From positions 672,501-736,500 of the forward strand of contig CAJNDS010002501.1 in assembly GCA_905221605.1 (NCBI GenBank): a DNA stretch of 64,000 bases, written 5' to 3'. This document shows, in pieces, positions 41,320 through 53,904 of the stretch (positions within the stretch are counted from its first letter, which is position 1; each line of letters opens with the position of its first letter). The translations under genes were made by a program, and so were the position numbers. The DNA comes from Symbiodinium natans. Its lineage: Eukaryota; Sar; Dinophyceae; Suessiales; Symbiodiniaceae. The notes beneath the pieces are model-generated. The model searched no databases. It saw only the letters and a list, made by a program, of their open reading frames with translations, and was not told where the DNA came from.

Positions 41320-42960
41320 ATACCCTAAGCCCTAAACCCCAAACCCTAAGCCCTAAACCCTAGACCCTAAACCCTAAACCCTGAACCCTAGACCCTAGAC
41401 CCTAGACCCTAAACCCTAAACCCTAAACCCTAAACCCTAAACCCTAAACCCTAAACCCTAAACCCTAAACAAACGACTCAAAGGCCTTCATGGCTCGCTG
41501 CATGCAGCCGGTGATGCTGCGGGCGCATGCCGGCATAGTGGCGCACCCGGGTGCTGCAGGGCCTACTCCCTCCGCTCAACCCGCCAAAACCTGCGCTCCA
41601 GCAGCCCTAAACCCTAACTACCCTAAGCCCTAAACCCTAAACCCTAAACCCTCAACCCTCAACCCTAAACCCTAAACCCTAAACCCTAAACCCTAAACCC
41701 TAAACCCTAACCCTCCCCCCCCCCCTCTCAACGAGGGCCTAAGGGGACCATTTTTGCGGAGATGTAATTAGGCATCTGAAATGGCACCAAGCAATTGTCA
41801 GGGTTTCAAGCCGCCAGGCGCAAACTTCCTCAAAAGTCGTATAGGGTTTAGGGTCTAGGGTCTAGGGTCTAGGGTCTGGGGTCTAGGGTCTAGGGTCTAG
41901 GGTTTAGGGTTTAGGGTTTGGGGTTTGGGGTTTAGGTAGGATTTAGGGTTTAGGGTTGTAGAGTCTAAACCCTAGAAACCCTAAGCCAGGGTTAGGCTTC
42001 CAAGCCAAGTATCGTGAAGGAAGTGGGTGCAAGGTTCCGGGTTTAGGGCGGATATGGGCGGATTCAGGTTCGCTGGCCGATAGGTACGTGGCTGGGTACA
42101 GGTGTCCACAAGCCCTAAGCCCTAAGCCCTAAGCCCAAAAACCGAAACCCTAGGCCTTTTAGGTGGGGGGCGGGGGAGGGGGTGGCTCTCTTCAGGGGTA
42201 AAATTTAAGGCTTCAGGGCTTTGGGCTTTTTGGCAACTTCGCCACCCCGGCTGCGGGGACTTAGGGTTTAGGGTATAAGGTAAGCGCAGGGTTCGCGCAG
42301 AGTTTCGCCCCTCAACCCGACGACCCTCTGGGGTGCGTTCAGGGCCATGGAGGGTTAATTCATAGCCCTAAACCCTAAACCCTAAATCCCAAACCCTAAA
42401 TCCTAAACCCGAAACATTAAGCCAGAAGCTCAGAATCTGAAGGCTTAAGGGGTTTAGGGTTGAGCGTTGAGGGTTCGAGTACGGCGTAAGCCTAAAGCAC
42501 TGGCGCTCAACCTGGCACACCCCCATTTCAAATTGCTTAACTCAAATATCCTACTACCACAGTTTGAGAGCTGTGTTAGGGTTCAGGGGTCATTGGCACC
42601 CTACACCCGAGACCCTAAACCCTATACCCAAACCCTACACCCTACACCCTAAACCCTAAACCCTAAACCCCAAACCCTCAACCCTAAACCCCAAACCCTA
42701 AACCCTAAACCCTAAACCCCTGAGATGAATGCCCCTAAGCTTAAAAGACCAGCGCTTCGTGTGGGTCGAGCCTTGGCAGGCCCGACGGCAAGAAGGTGCA
42801 GGCCTGGGAGCGCTTTGGGTTTTGGGCTTAGGGCCCCTAAACCCTAAACCCGAAACCCTAAACCCTAAACCCTAAAGCCTAAAGCCTAAAGCCTAAAACC
42901 CTAAAACCCTTAAACCCTAAAACCACAAACCTAGAGCCCAAAAATCTAAACCCTAAAACC
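41320..42960. repeat. Telomere-like arrays with few unique islands
   Basis: Arrays at 41335-41470, 41625-41710, 41840-41935, 42610-42720 and 42836-42960 include a GGGTCTA variant block. Island 41475-41575 translates on both strands (minus: GCMQRAMKAFES) and may be an exon. Confidence 0.75.
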
Positions 42961-43330
42961 CAAACTTAACTGTGGAACTAAGGAATGAGATACCCGGTAT
43001 AATTCCTTAAAGGGTTTATGTAGGGACCCTATATCATCCCTTAGAGGGTACATACACATATATATATATATATGTGCCATGGACCTTTAGGTATAATGTG
43101 ATGACTTGCTTTGGGTTTTACTTCAACAGTACTAACAGTTATCAAATGAGCTTGCGTTTTATATTATGCATATTGCTACTAGAAAGTAGGTGACATTTTA
43201 TGGCTTTTGGGCTCATGGTCTAGGGCTGTGCATTCAACGGTTATAAAAGGATTGTACGAACAGTCCAGGGTTTATCACCCCTTCCTGTTGTCGAGGAGAA
43301 AAGGGGTCGGATAACAGGAGAAGATCAAGG
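42961..43330. other. AT-richer boundary region, no gene seen
   Basis: Last CCCTAAA units end near 42960. A (TA)n run at 43050-43071 sits in ACCCTATATC...GTACATACACATA context similar to 57175-57245 at the far side of the satellite field. Confidence 0.5.
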
Positions 43331-43473
43331 AACCATGGAACTGTGTTACATTCAGTCACTATTCACTTTACACCCTCTCCTCTCTTCCCTTTCTTAGAAG
43401 AAAAGGAAAGTGGAAGGAATCATCAAAGAAAAAGTCCGTCTCACTACCTTCATCCACCGTCTCCTCTTTTTTT

Positions 43474-43645
<172 letters not shown>

Positions 43646-43734
43646 CTCTTCTTACCGAGGAGAATAATGGCTACATATAAAGCACACATGTCAATCTCAA
43701 CCCATTCGTCCTCCCTCTTCTGGCTGCTCTCTCA

Positions 43735-46045
43735 CTTCTAGCTTTTGTCTCTTCTTGTTTTGCTTATGGAGGAGAGAATGCATAACACTAGATGAGCGAA
43801 GCGCATGGACGGGAAGAGCGAGAAGCAAGTAGTTGTTTGTTGCATAGGGGAGGCCCACTCTCCCCTAGAGCAGGGACGAGTTCCCCCCTGTTCCCTTCCT
43901 TTGCCTTCTTTAGTCCCTCCTCTGCGCTCCAACTGTTCTGTTCCGTCTTTTACGGAGAAAGAAGGGGTAAAGAAGAAGGACGAAGACGGTTCCCCTGTCC
44001 AATTGTGCATGTTCATTTTATCTACAGGAGTTAGCAAGAGTGTTTAAGCAAGCTAGATAAAGAGAACAACAAGAACAAGGACGAGGAAACCACGGGCAGA
44101 ATGTACAAGGAAAAACACGAGGAATGAAATCCCATCGCAAAGACAAGTGCCCACACTCAGTCTCACTGCATTCATCCTCTAATCCTCTCTTCTTTCCCTT
44201 CTGTGGTTCTCTTCTTGTCCTCCTTCTTCTCTCTGCTCTCTCCCTTCTAGCTTGTGTCTCTTCTTGATTTTCTTGTGCGAGAGAGAATGCATAACACTAG
44301 ATGAGCGAAGCACATGGACGGGAAGAGGAGAGAGAAGCAAGTAGTTTTTTGTTGCATAAGGAGGCCCACTCTCCCCCTAGGGCAGAGATGAGTTCCCCTG
44401 TTCCCTTCCTCTTGCCTTCTTTAATCTCTCCCCTGCGTTCCAAGTTTTCCGTTCCTTCGTTTACGGAGACAGAAAGTTGTATATACAAGGACGAAGACGG
44501 TTCCCCTGTCCAGCATGTTTTTTGATCTTCCCATTCAGCGAGAAAGGAACAGACAACAGGGGAAAGCACAAGGAACAAGAGAGTTTAAGCAAGCTAGATA
44601 ACAACAAGGAAAAGAAAGAGGAAGCCACGAGCAGAATGTACAAGAAAAACACGAGGAAGGAATAAGTGGTGCTCTTCTTGCAGAATGGAGATTTAAGAAC
44701 ACAAGCCAATCTCAGTACATTGATCCTCCCTCTTCTCTCTGCTCTCTCCCTTCTAGCTTTTGTCTCTTCTTGTTTTGCTTGTGGAGGAGAGAATGCATAA
44801 CGCTAGATGAGCGAAGCACATGGGTGGGAAGAGATAGAGAGGGCAAGTACTTGTTTGTTGCATAAGGGACCTAATTTTCCCCTAGAGCAGGGATGAGTTC
44901 CCGTGTTCCCTTCCTTTTGCGTTCTTTGATCCCTCCCCTGCGTTCCAACTTTTCTGTTCATTCTTCTAGGGAGAAAAAAGGAAGTAAACCAAAGGACGAA
45001 GACGGTTCCCTGTCCTCTTGCACTTTTTCTTTTGAACTTAATTACCCATTCAACGAGATAAGAACAGACAACAAGAGGAAAACAACATACATGCGACAAA
45101 CATTTTTTCAGGAGAAGGGAGTCGGATAACAGGTGAAGAACAAGGAAGACATCCATCCTCTCCTCTGCTCTCTTATCTTGCTCTCTTATCTCTCTTCTCT
45201 GGCTCTGTTCTTGCCGGAAAGAAAGATGAATGTCCAAGAACCCAAGATCATCTCGTTACCTTCGTCCTCGCTCTCCTCTCTTCTCGCTTTTTCTCTGCTC
45301 TGTGTTTTCTTATGGAGGAGAGAATAGTAAACAGTCTCGCGAAGTCGGATTTGGGGCTGCGCGCGGGGATCTCCCCCCACAAACCCCTCGAAAGAACGAA
45401 AGAAAGCGGGCAGCTGTTCGTTGCAAGGCTCCCCCTAGAGACCTAGTGCAGGCCTGAGTTCCCTGGGCTCGTCTTCCCCTAGAGCGCAGATGAGTTCCCT
45501 TATTCCTCAGTTTTGCCTTCATCCCTCCCCTGCGTTCCAAATTTTCTAAGCAGAACGCACAAGAAAACACGAGGAGGGAATAACAGATGACAAAGATAAG
45601 TGCCCACACCCAGTCTCACTGCATTCATCCTCTAATCCTCTCTTCTTTCTCTTCTGTGGTTCTCTTCTTGCAGAATGAAGATTTAAGAACACAAACCAAT
45701 TTCACTACATTCATCCTCCCTCTTCCCTCTGCTCTCTCCCTTCTAGCTTTTGTCTCTTCTTGTTTTTCTTGCCGAAGAGAGAATGCATAGCACTAGATGA
45801 GCGAAGCACATGGACGAGAAGAGAGAGAAGCAAGTACTTGTTTGTTCTGAGTTCCTCTGTTCCCTTCCTTTGCATTCTTTAATCCCTCCCTCCGTTCCAA
45901 CTTTTCTGTTCCTTCTTTCAAGGAGAAAAAAGAAGGTAAATACAAGGACGAAGACGGTTCCCCTGTCCACTTGCGCATGTTCTTTTGGTCTACCCATTCA
46001 GCTAGAAAGGAACAGATAACAGGGGGAAACACAAGGAACTAACAA
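43735..46045. repeat. Amplified ~300-500 bp CT-rich repeat (R500), four copies
   Basis: A shared block starts TTCTAGCTTTTGTCTCTTCT, runs through GAGAGAATGCATAAC and TAGATGAGCGAAGC, and ends near GGACGAAGACGGTTCCC. Copies: 43735-44045, 44245-44530, 44748-45065 and 45735-46040. Indels of 1-10 bp and no conserved reading frame argue against a protein family. Confidence 0.85.
45150..45395. repeat. Second dispersed repeat, copy 1 (copy 2 at 48750-49000)
   Basis: CTGTTCTTGCCGGAAAG, ATGTCCAAGAACCCAAGATC and CAGTCTCGCG occur in the same order in both copies. They are joined to R500-type sequence. Confidence 0.8.
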
Positions 46046-46137
46046 GAGTGTCTGGTGCTTGACCGCACCCTGGTCCCTTGCTCTCAAAGGGCTGCTGTAT
46101 ACTTTGCACACAAACTCCAACATCGAACCTCAAGGCT

Positions 46138-47110
46138 TTAAGGCCTTTCTGACGCGGGCACATACGCATGAAACTTCTTCAGCTTCGGGAAGTTTACTCG
46201 CTTAACCAACTTCCCGTACTCACAGTACGCAGTTTGTCGAAGCAAAGGTGCTCGCAGGGGTATTTTCATCTTCGTATAGCCGTCCGCGCTGTGAGCGTGA
46301 TAGAACCCAATCTTGCCACCCGGCCCGAGTCGCACGTGCGATGGTCTCCGCTGTTTGGTCAAGCCACCACAAACGCCACGCTTGTTGCAAAGGTCCAAAG
46401 CCGCCTGCCTGGCAGAGAAGTGTTCATCTTTGGTACCCTCGCAGAATTTCGTCATGCAGTTCGCAATGGCATCTTCCAACGCATCAAAAGATTGAAACTG
46501 ACCACGTCGACAAAAGGACTCGGAAACCGAAGCACCCCAGGCAGATTAACAGTGGTGATCCCTGTTTGTCTGTACGCTTTAGATCTCCGCGAGCTCAAGA
46601 TGATGTTCGTGAACTCCTTCTTGTCTTTGGCTTTCAGCAACTTCATTGCAACCCCCCTGGGACTTTGCATGTGTCTGACGGCAAAACAAATCGCGACAGA
46701 CCAATAATCAGAACGAGCTTGTTTGACCACATCTTGTAGCTCCAGTGAAACAGCGTCTCTGAATCTGTCGATGTGACAGAAGCGGGTGGTGGACATGGCT
46801 TCAAGGATCTCATTCAGCTTCGGAATGCTGTAGAACCTTTGTGGCAGGCATGCCTTTCCCAACCAAGGTCTTGGATGGCCCTGCTCTCTGCCAGAGTGTA
46901 GCTTGCGCAAAAGATACTCGAAGTCTTCGATGCACAGCCCAATGCCACGCCAAGTCCTGTGACGGCTTATTTGTGGCAGGAAACGACCATTGCAAGAGCC
47001 CGAACGTTTCTTCATTCCACCCACGCCAGAACAGCCACCCTGTCTTGCGCCGTTTATAACTTTCCCGTGGGAACACTTCTTGCACAGACCTCAGCGCGAC
47101 GTACACCCTG
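46138..47110 (-). CDS. Unknown protein, frame-interrupted (introns or pseudogene)
   Basis: This is the only clearly protein-like segment in the satellite field. Minus-strand open segments overlap in two frames. The 5' part (from about 47095) has LCKKCSHGKVINGARQGGC, a possible metal-binding motif. 46520-47024 reads GIGLCIEDFEYLLRKLHSG and ILEAMSTTRFCHIDRFRDAV. 46138-46495 reads FQSFDALEDAIANCMTKFC and ends PKLKKFHAYVPASERP, stop. The frame change at 46495-46530 could be a tiny intron (a GGTCAG acceptor is present) or an indel. No family recognised. No telomeric heptamers lie within it, unlike the other genes. Confidence 0.5.
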
Positions 47111-47159
47111 GAGTCCACAGCTCTTGCATGTTGTCCATTGCGCATACGGCATTGTTTCT

Positions 47160-47400
47160 TAACGCCCAGAAAGAGAAGTCACAGTAGTGAGAACAGCTAC
47201 AATACAGGCAGTGCAAAGCGAGGGTATGGCTGGGGTGTTGTATTGTGAGGCGACGTCTTAAAAAAGGGGCCGTTGTGTTACATGCAACATCCGAAGACCA
47301 TCAAGACTGCGACTCACGCCTTGTGCTGAAACTTTCGGCCGTTACGTTTGGGCTCTGCGAGACTGAGCCAAGAGAAACTGTAGCGACTGTGTACATCCTC
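47160..47400. other. Unique spacer, nothing recognised
   Basis: About 240 bp without repeats, long frames or motifs, between the unknown coding region and the first 55-bp satellite units. Confidence 0.5.
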
Positions 47401-47419
47401 AACAAGCCTTAAAACCTAC

Positions 47420-47995
47420 CGTAGCTCTTTCCCACAAGGATCCCTGCCCCTCTTTGCAACAAATGCTGCTTCAGGCAGCAAAGCTTTGTGCTTTGTCTCT
47501 TTGGAGGGGAACTTCGACACAAAGTCCTAGGGACCAGGGCCTGCAGTTTGTTTCTAGAACTGAGACCAGAAATCTTAGGGGCCAGGGCTTGCGATTTGTC
47601 TCTTTGGAGGAGAACTGAGACCAAACATCTTAGGGACCAGGGCTTGCGTCTCTTTGAGAAGAGCTGAGACCAAAACTCTTGGGGACCAGGGCTTGCGATT
47701 TGACTTTTTGGAGCAAATATTGACCCCAAAAAATCTTAGAGACCAGGGCTTATGATTTGACTCTTTGGAAATTTGAACCCAACATATTAGGGACCAGGGC
47801 TTGCGATTTGACTCTTTGGAGCAAATATTGAACCCAAAATCTTAGGGACCAGGGCTTGCGATTTATCTCTTTGGTCAATCGAAAAATCTTAGGGCTAGGG
47901 CGTGCGATTTGACCCTTTGGATTAAAAGTTGAACCCACTATCTCAGACCCTTTGGAGGAAAAACCCAACACTTTAGGGTCCAGGGCTTGCGAAGC
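47420..47995 (+). repeat. 55-bp satellite, degenerate block
   Basis: About ten units around GGGACCAGGGCTTGCGATTTG and CTTTGGAGCAAATATTGAA. Indels break the period; same orientation as 51470-53570. Confidence 0.85.
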
Positions 47996-48204
47996 AAGCT
48001 AGATAACAGCAAGAAAAAGAAAGAGGAAGCCACGAGCAGAATGTACAAGAAACACACAAGGAAGGAATAACAAATGATAAAGATAAGCGCCCTTTCTCAG
48101 TCTCACTGCATTCATCCTCCATGCGGTTCTCTTGTTACAGAATGAAGATTTAAGAACACAAACCAATCTCACCACATTCATCCTCCCTCTTCTCTCTGCT
48201 CTCT

Positions 48205-49000
48205 CCCTTCTAGCTGTTGTCTCGTCCTGTTTTTCTTATGGAGGAGAGAATGCATAACATTAGATGAGCGACGCGCATGGACGGGAAGAGAGAGAAGCAA
48301 GTACTTGTTTGTTGCAGACGGTAGCCCTACTCTCCCCTAGGGCAGGGATGACTTCCCCTGTTCCCGTCCTTTTGCCTTCTTTAATCTCTCCCCTGCGTTC
48401 CAACTTTTCCGTTCCTTCGTTTAAGGAGTAAGAAGGGGGTATATACAAGGACGAAGACGGTTCCCCTGCGCCCCTGTCCAGCATGAGCTTTTGATCTTCC
48501 CATTCAGCGAGAAAGGAACAGACGATAAGAGGAAAACAACAAACCTTTGACTAACCTGCGGTTCTTTCAGGAGAAAAAGGAGTCGGATAACAGGAGAAGA
48601 ACAAGGAAGAGGTAAACGTGCAAATATGTCACTCTTCTATTTACACACTCTCCTCATCTCTCCTCTCTTCCCTTTCTTGCCTGTTGGAGAAGAAATGAGG
48701 AAGAAAATAAACCAAAAACTAATGGGGAGACGCCCTGATTCATTCTCACCGCCTTCATCCATCCTCTCCTCTGCTCTCTTATCTTGCTCTCTTATCTCTC
48801 TTCTCGGGCTCTGTTCTTGCCGGAAAGCAAGATGAATGTCCAAGAACCCAAGATCATCTCGTTACCTTCGTCCTCGCTCTCATCTCTTCTCGCTTTTTCT
48901 CTGCTCTTTGCTTTTCTTATGGAGGAGAGAATTGCAAACAGTCTCGCGGAGTCGGATTTGGGGCTGCACGCGTGCGCGTGAGGGTCTCCCCCCACAAACA
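48205..49000. repeat. R500 copy 5 plus second dispersed repeat copy 2
   Basis: 48205-48530 repeats the R500 block. 48750-49000 repeats the 45150-45395 block. The shared GGAGTCGGATAACAGGAGAAG segment also occurs near 43305, 45120 and 49490. Confidence 0.8.
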
Positions 49001-49007
49001 CCTCAAC

Positions 49008-49095
49008 GAAAGAAGAACGAAAGAAAGAACGAAAGAAAGAACGAAAGAAAGAACGAAAGAAAGAACGAAAGAAAGAACGAAAGAAAGAAGAAAGA
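49008..49095. repeat. 12-bp purine repeat (GAAAGAAAGAAC)
   Basis: About seven nearly perfect 12-bp units; encodes runs of KERTNERK-like residues in all purine frames, an artefact. Confidence 0.9.
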
Positions 49096-49099
49096 CAAA

Positions 49100-49723
49100 A
49101 AAAGAAAGAAGGAAAGCACAAAGAAAAAAACAAACAAGGAAAGCAGGCAGCTGCTCGTTGCAAAGGGGGTCTCGGCTCCCCCTAGTGCAGGCCTGAGTTC
49201 CCTTGTTCCCTCCATTTTGTCACATGGACGAGAAAGGAGAGAAGCAGGCAGTTGCGTTGCAAAAAGTGGCCCCTCCCAGGGCTGAGTTCCCCTGTTCCCT
49301 CCAGTTTGTCTGCAATCCACCCCCCCTGAGTTCCAACAGTTCTGTTCAGATAGGACAAAACGGCTCCCCTGTTCATTTGTGCGTGTTCTTTCAACAGACT
49401 CATTCAGCGAGAAGGAACAGACAACAAGAGGAATACACCAAGGAATGAACAAAAGTGTTTTTTCGTTTTTCTTATCGAGGAGAGAAAGGGGTCGGAGAAC
49501 AGGAGAAGGACAAAGAACAATTCAATTGTCGTAACTCTCCTCTCATCCCTTTCTTGCCTTTGGGAAGAAGAAAGAAAGAAGGAAAGAATAAACAACAAAT
49601 TCTGAGAGGCGCCACTATTCAACCTCACTACCTTCATCCACCCTCGCCTCTCTTCTTCCTCTTCTTTGAATGTTTGTGTAAGGACACAAATCCATCTCAC
49701 CACAAGTTCCTCCCGCTTCTCGG

Positions 49724-49789
<66 letters not shown>

Positions 49790-49917
49790 GGGGGCTTGGG
49801 GGTGACCCCCCGCGCGTGCGCGCGCCCCGGTCCCGCGTTGCTCGGACTACCCTCACGCGGCGGCCGTGTTGGCCGCTCCGCAGCTCCCCGCACCTGACGA
49901 CCTTTTGTCGGTCCTCA

Positions 49918-49980
<63 letters not shown>

Positions 49981-50035
49981 CGCTCTTGTCTCTTCTTCTT
50001 GTTCTTCCTGGGGGCGGCCTTGGGCAAGGGGGGGC
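49100..50035. other. CT/GA-rich low-complexity region
   Basis: Two (CT)n tracts flank a GC-rich patch (49790-49900). Parts of R500-like sequence occur (49200-49450). The long minus frame across 49404-50417 runs through repeats and is not a gene. Confidence 0.6.
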
Positions 50036-50044
50036 TGGAATTTA

Positions 50045-50690
50045 AGTCGCCCTTAAGTTTTTGGAAAACTGAGCTCCCAAAATGACAAATCGCAAGCAGT
50101 GTCCCCCTTAAGTGTTTGGAAAATGGAGCCCCCAAAATGACAAATCGCAAGCAGTGCCCCCTTAAGTTTTGGAAAACAGAACTTCCAAAATGACAAATCG
50201 CAAGCAGTGTCCCCCTTAAGTGTTCGGAAAACTGAGCTCCCAAAATGACAAATCGCAAGCAGTGTCCCCCTTCAGTTTTTGGAAACGGAGCTCCCACAAA
50301 TCGCAAGCTGTGTCCCCCCTCATTTTTTTTGGTAAGCTGAGCTCCCAAAATGACAAGTCGCAAGCAGTGTCCCCCTGAAGTTTTGGAAAACAGAGCTTCC
50401 AAAATGACAAATCGCAAGCAGTGTCCCCCTTAAGTGTTTGGACAACTGAGCTCCCAAAATGATGAATCGCAAGCAGTGCCCCCCCTAAAGCTTTTGGAAA
50501 CCTGAGCGCCCAAAATGACAATTCGCAAGCAGTGTGCCCCTTAAGCTTTTGGAAAACGGAGCTCCCAAAATGTCAAATCGCAAGCAGTGTCACCCGAAAG
50601 TTTTTGAAAACGGAGCTCCCAAAATGACAAATCGCAAGCAGTGTCCCCCTTGCTGTAAGTTTTTGGAACACTGAGCTCCCACATAAATAC
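50045..50690 (-). repeat. 55-bp satellite, diverged subfamily in opposite orientation
   Basis: About 12 units with core GAGCTCCCAAAATGACAAAT and CGCAAGCAGTGTCCCCC, period 55. Its reverse complement starts GCTTGCGATTTG like the units at 51.5-53.6 kb, and the following segments align with scattered changes. Confidence 0.85.
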
Positions 50691-51465
50691 TCAAGGTTAG
50701 ATAGTTTAGATAGTTTAGGTGGTTTCGGGCCTTTCTACCCTGTCCCCCTGGCCCCCCCCTGGCCCGCCTGGCGCCCCTCGGGTTTTGCCCATGGCAAAGA
50801 GAAGATGGTACTCGTCTTCGTCTTTCCTCTCTTTCTAAGGAATAGAAGAGACCGGAAGCAAGGAGAGGGACGGACCAAACAAGGCGCAAAGAAGGTGCAT
50901 CTCTCCCCTGTCCCTTTTGAATGAGAAAGAACCATTCTTGCTCTTCACAGATAGGTGTCCTCCCACCTCTTCAGGAAATCTCCTTTCCCTTATTTTGCTT
51001 GTTGAAGCGAAAAAGAACAAGAACAGATAGAAAGAGAGGAAAGGGAAAGAGTAAGTAAAGAATAAGTAAAGAGAGGAGCTCTTCACCCCTCTCTAGCAAA
51101 TATGTGCTTTTCCTTCTCGGGGTGTGTCGCTTTTTCTCCCTTGAAGATGCAGAAAACGATTGAAAAAAGGACACCCATTCCATCGCCCCTATGTATAGAG
51201 TGAGATACCATGAGCATCAGCTGCGTTTGCTGCCAATCCAAAACGGTGTCTCTTTAATCGCTTTCTGTGTCTTCAAACGAGCAAAAGGGATACCCCTAAG
51301 TGCTTTCTTTTGGGATGTCTTTTTTTGGCTTGAAAACACAGAAAACGTAAAAAGGACGCCTGCTTCCATCGCGCATAGAGTGAGATAGAGAGGCTGAGAA
51401 TGGGTAGGGACAGGAAAGAGAGAAAGCTAAAGAAAAAACGAAAGAAAGAAAGATAGCGACAGGGA
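50691..51465. other. Spacer between the two satellite blocks
   Basis: Begins with a few TTAGATAGTTTAG units (50697-50720) identical to the core of the palindromic satellite. The remainder is purine/pyrimidine-biased with no convincing gene. Confidence 0.5.
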
Positions 51466-51469
51466 TAGG

Positions 51470-53572
51470 GTTGCGATTTGGCTCTTTGGAGGAAAAATTG
51501 AACCCAAAATCTTAGGGACCAGGGCTTGCGATTTGGCTCTTTGGAGGAAAACTTGAACCCGAAATCTTAGGGACCAGGGCTTGCGATTTGGCTCTTTGGA
51601 GGAAAACTTGAACCCAAAATCTTAGGGACCAGGGCTTGCGATTTGGCTCTTTGGAGAAAAAATTGAACCCAAAATCTTAGGGACCAGGGCTTGCGATTTG
51701 GCTCTTTGGAGGAAAACTTGAACCCAAAATCTTAGGGACCAGGGCTTGCGATTTGGCTCTTTGGAGGAAGACTTGAACCCAAAATCTTAGGGACCAGGGC
51801 TTGCGATTTGGCTCTTTGGAGGAAAACTTGAACCCAAAATCTTAAGGGACCAGGGCTTGCGATTTGGCTCTTTGGAGGCAAACTTGAACCCAACATCTTA
51901 GGGACCAGGGCTTGCGATTTGGCTCTTTGGAGGAAAACTCGAACCCAAAATCTTAGGGACCAGGGCTTGCGATTTGGCTCTTTGGAGAAAAAATTGAACC
52001 CAAAATCTTAGGGACCAGGGCTTGCGATTTGGCTCTTTGGAGGAAAACTTGAACCCAAAATCTTAGGGGCCAGGGCTTGCGATTTGGCTCTTTGGAGGAA
52101 AACTTGAACCCAAAATCTTAGGGACCAGGGCTTGCGATTTGGCTTTTTGGAGGAAAACTTGAACCCAAAATTTTGGGGACCAGGGCTTGCGATTTGGCTC
52201 TTTGGAGGAAAACTTGAACCCAAAATCTTAGGGACCAGGGCTTGCGATTTGGCTCTTTGGAGGAAAACTTGAACCCAAAACCTTAGGGACCAGGGCTTGC
52301 GATTTGGCTCTTTGGAGGAAAACTTGAACCCAAAATCTTAGGGACCAGGGCTTGCGATTTGGCTCTTTGGACCCAAAATCTTAGGGACCAGTGCTTGCGA
52401 TTTGGCTTTTTGGAGGCAAACTTGAACCCAAAATCTTCGGGACCAGGGCTTGCGATTTGGCTCTTTGGAGGAAAACTCGAACCCAAAATCTTAGGGACCA
52501 GGGCTTGCGATTTGGCTCTTTGGAGAAAAAATTGAACCCAAAATCTTAGGGACCAGGGCTTGCGATTTGGCTCTTTGGAGGAAAACTTGAACCCAAAATC
52601 TTAGGGACCAGGGCTTGCGATTTGGCTCTTTGGAGGCAAACTTGAACCCAAAATCTTAAGGGACCAGGGCTTGCGATTTGGCTCTTTGGAGAAAAACTTG
52701 AACCCAAAACCTTAGGGACCAGGGCTTGCGATTTGGCTCTTTGGAGGAAAACTTGAACCCCAAATCTTAGTGACCAGGGCTTGCGATTTGGCTCTTTGGA
52801 GGAAAACTTGGACCGAAAATTTTAGGGACCAGGGCTTGCGATTTGGCTCTTTGGAGGAAAACTTGAACCCAAAATCTTAGGGACCAGGGCTTGCGACTTG
52901 GCTCTTTGGAGGAAAACTTGAACCCAAAATCTTAGGGACCAGGGCTTGCGATTTGGCTCTTTGGAGGAAAACTTGAACCCAAAATCTTAGGGACCAGGGC
53001 TTGCGATTTGGCTCTTTGGAGAAAAACTTGAACCCAAAATCTTAGGGACCAGGGCTTGCGATTTGGCTCTTTGGAGGAAAAATTGAACCCAAAATCTTAG
53101 GGACCAGGGCTTGCGATTTGGCTCTTTGGAGGAAAACTTGAACCCAAAATCTTAGGGACCAGGGCTTGCGATTTGGCTCTTTGGAGGCAAACTTGAACCC
53201 AAAATCTTAAGGGACCAGGGCTTGCGATTTGGCTCTTTGGAGGCAAACTTGAACCCAACATCTTAGGGACCAGGGCTTGCGATTTGGCTCTTTGGAGAAA
53301 AACTTGAACCCAAAATCTTAGGGACCAGGGCTTGCGATTTGGCTCTTTGGAGGAAAACTTGAACCCAAAATCTTAGGGACCAGGGCTTGCGATTTGGCTC
53401 TTTGGAGGAAAACTTGAACCCAAAATCTTAGGGACCAGGCTTGCGATTTGGCTGTTTGGAGGAAAACTTGAGCCGAAAATCTTAGGGACCAGGGCTTGCG
53501 ATTTGGCTCTTTGGAGGAAAACTTGAACCCAAAATCTTAGGGACCAGGCCTTGCGATTTAGCGCTTTGGGTG
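51470..53572 (+). repeat. 55-bp satellite, main block, about 38 units
   Basis: The consensus contains GCGATTTGGCTCTTTGGAGG, AAAACTTGAACCCAAAATC and TTAGGGACCAGGGCTT. Units are exactly 55 bp except for 1-bp insertions and one truncated unit near 52370. Some frames stay open for about 70 codons because of composition. Confidence 0.97.
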
Positions 53573-53604
53573 AAAACGTGAACTCAGAATCCCCCCCCAC
53601 TTTC

Positions 53605-53870
53605 GGATTTAAATTATTTAAATTATTTAAATTATTTAAATTATTTAAATTATTTAAATTATTTAAATTATATAAATTATTTAAATTATTTAAATTATTT
53701 AAATTATTTAAATTATTTAAATTATTTAAATTATTTGAGTGATTTAAATTATTCAAATTATTTAAACTATTTAGATTATGTAAATTATGTAAATTATGTA
53801 AATTATTTGAACTATTGAATTCCCGGCCGAATTGAATAATTTAAATAATATAAATCCGAAACCTGCCCGT
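53605..53870. repeat. 9-bp repeat (AAATTATTT)
   Basis: About 18 units, then degenerating. AT-only counterpart of the AAACTATCT nonamer that follows. Confidence 0.93.
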
Positions 53871-53904
53871 CACATTTAGATTATGTAAATAATTTAAGTC
53901 CGAA

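Noticed and set aside
49404-50417. 337-codon minus frame
   Set aside because: It runs through CT tracts and 55-bp satellite units; the repeating peptide simply reflects the satellite.
47420-53572. CRISPR-like array
   Set aside because: The 55-bp units are head-to-tail satellite without spacers of unique sequence, and the setting is eukaryotic.
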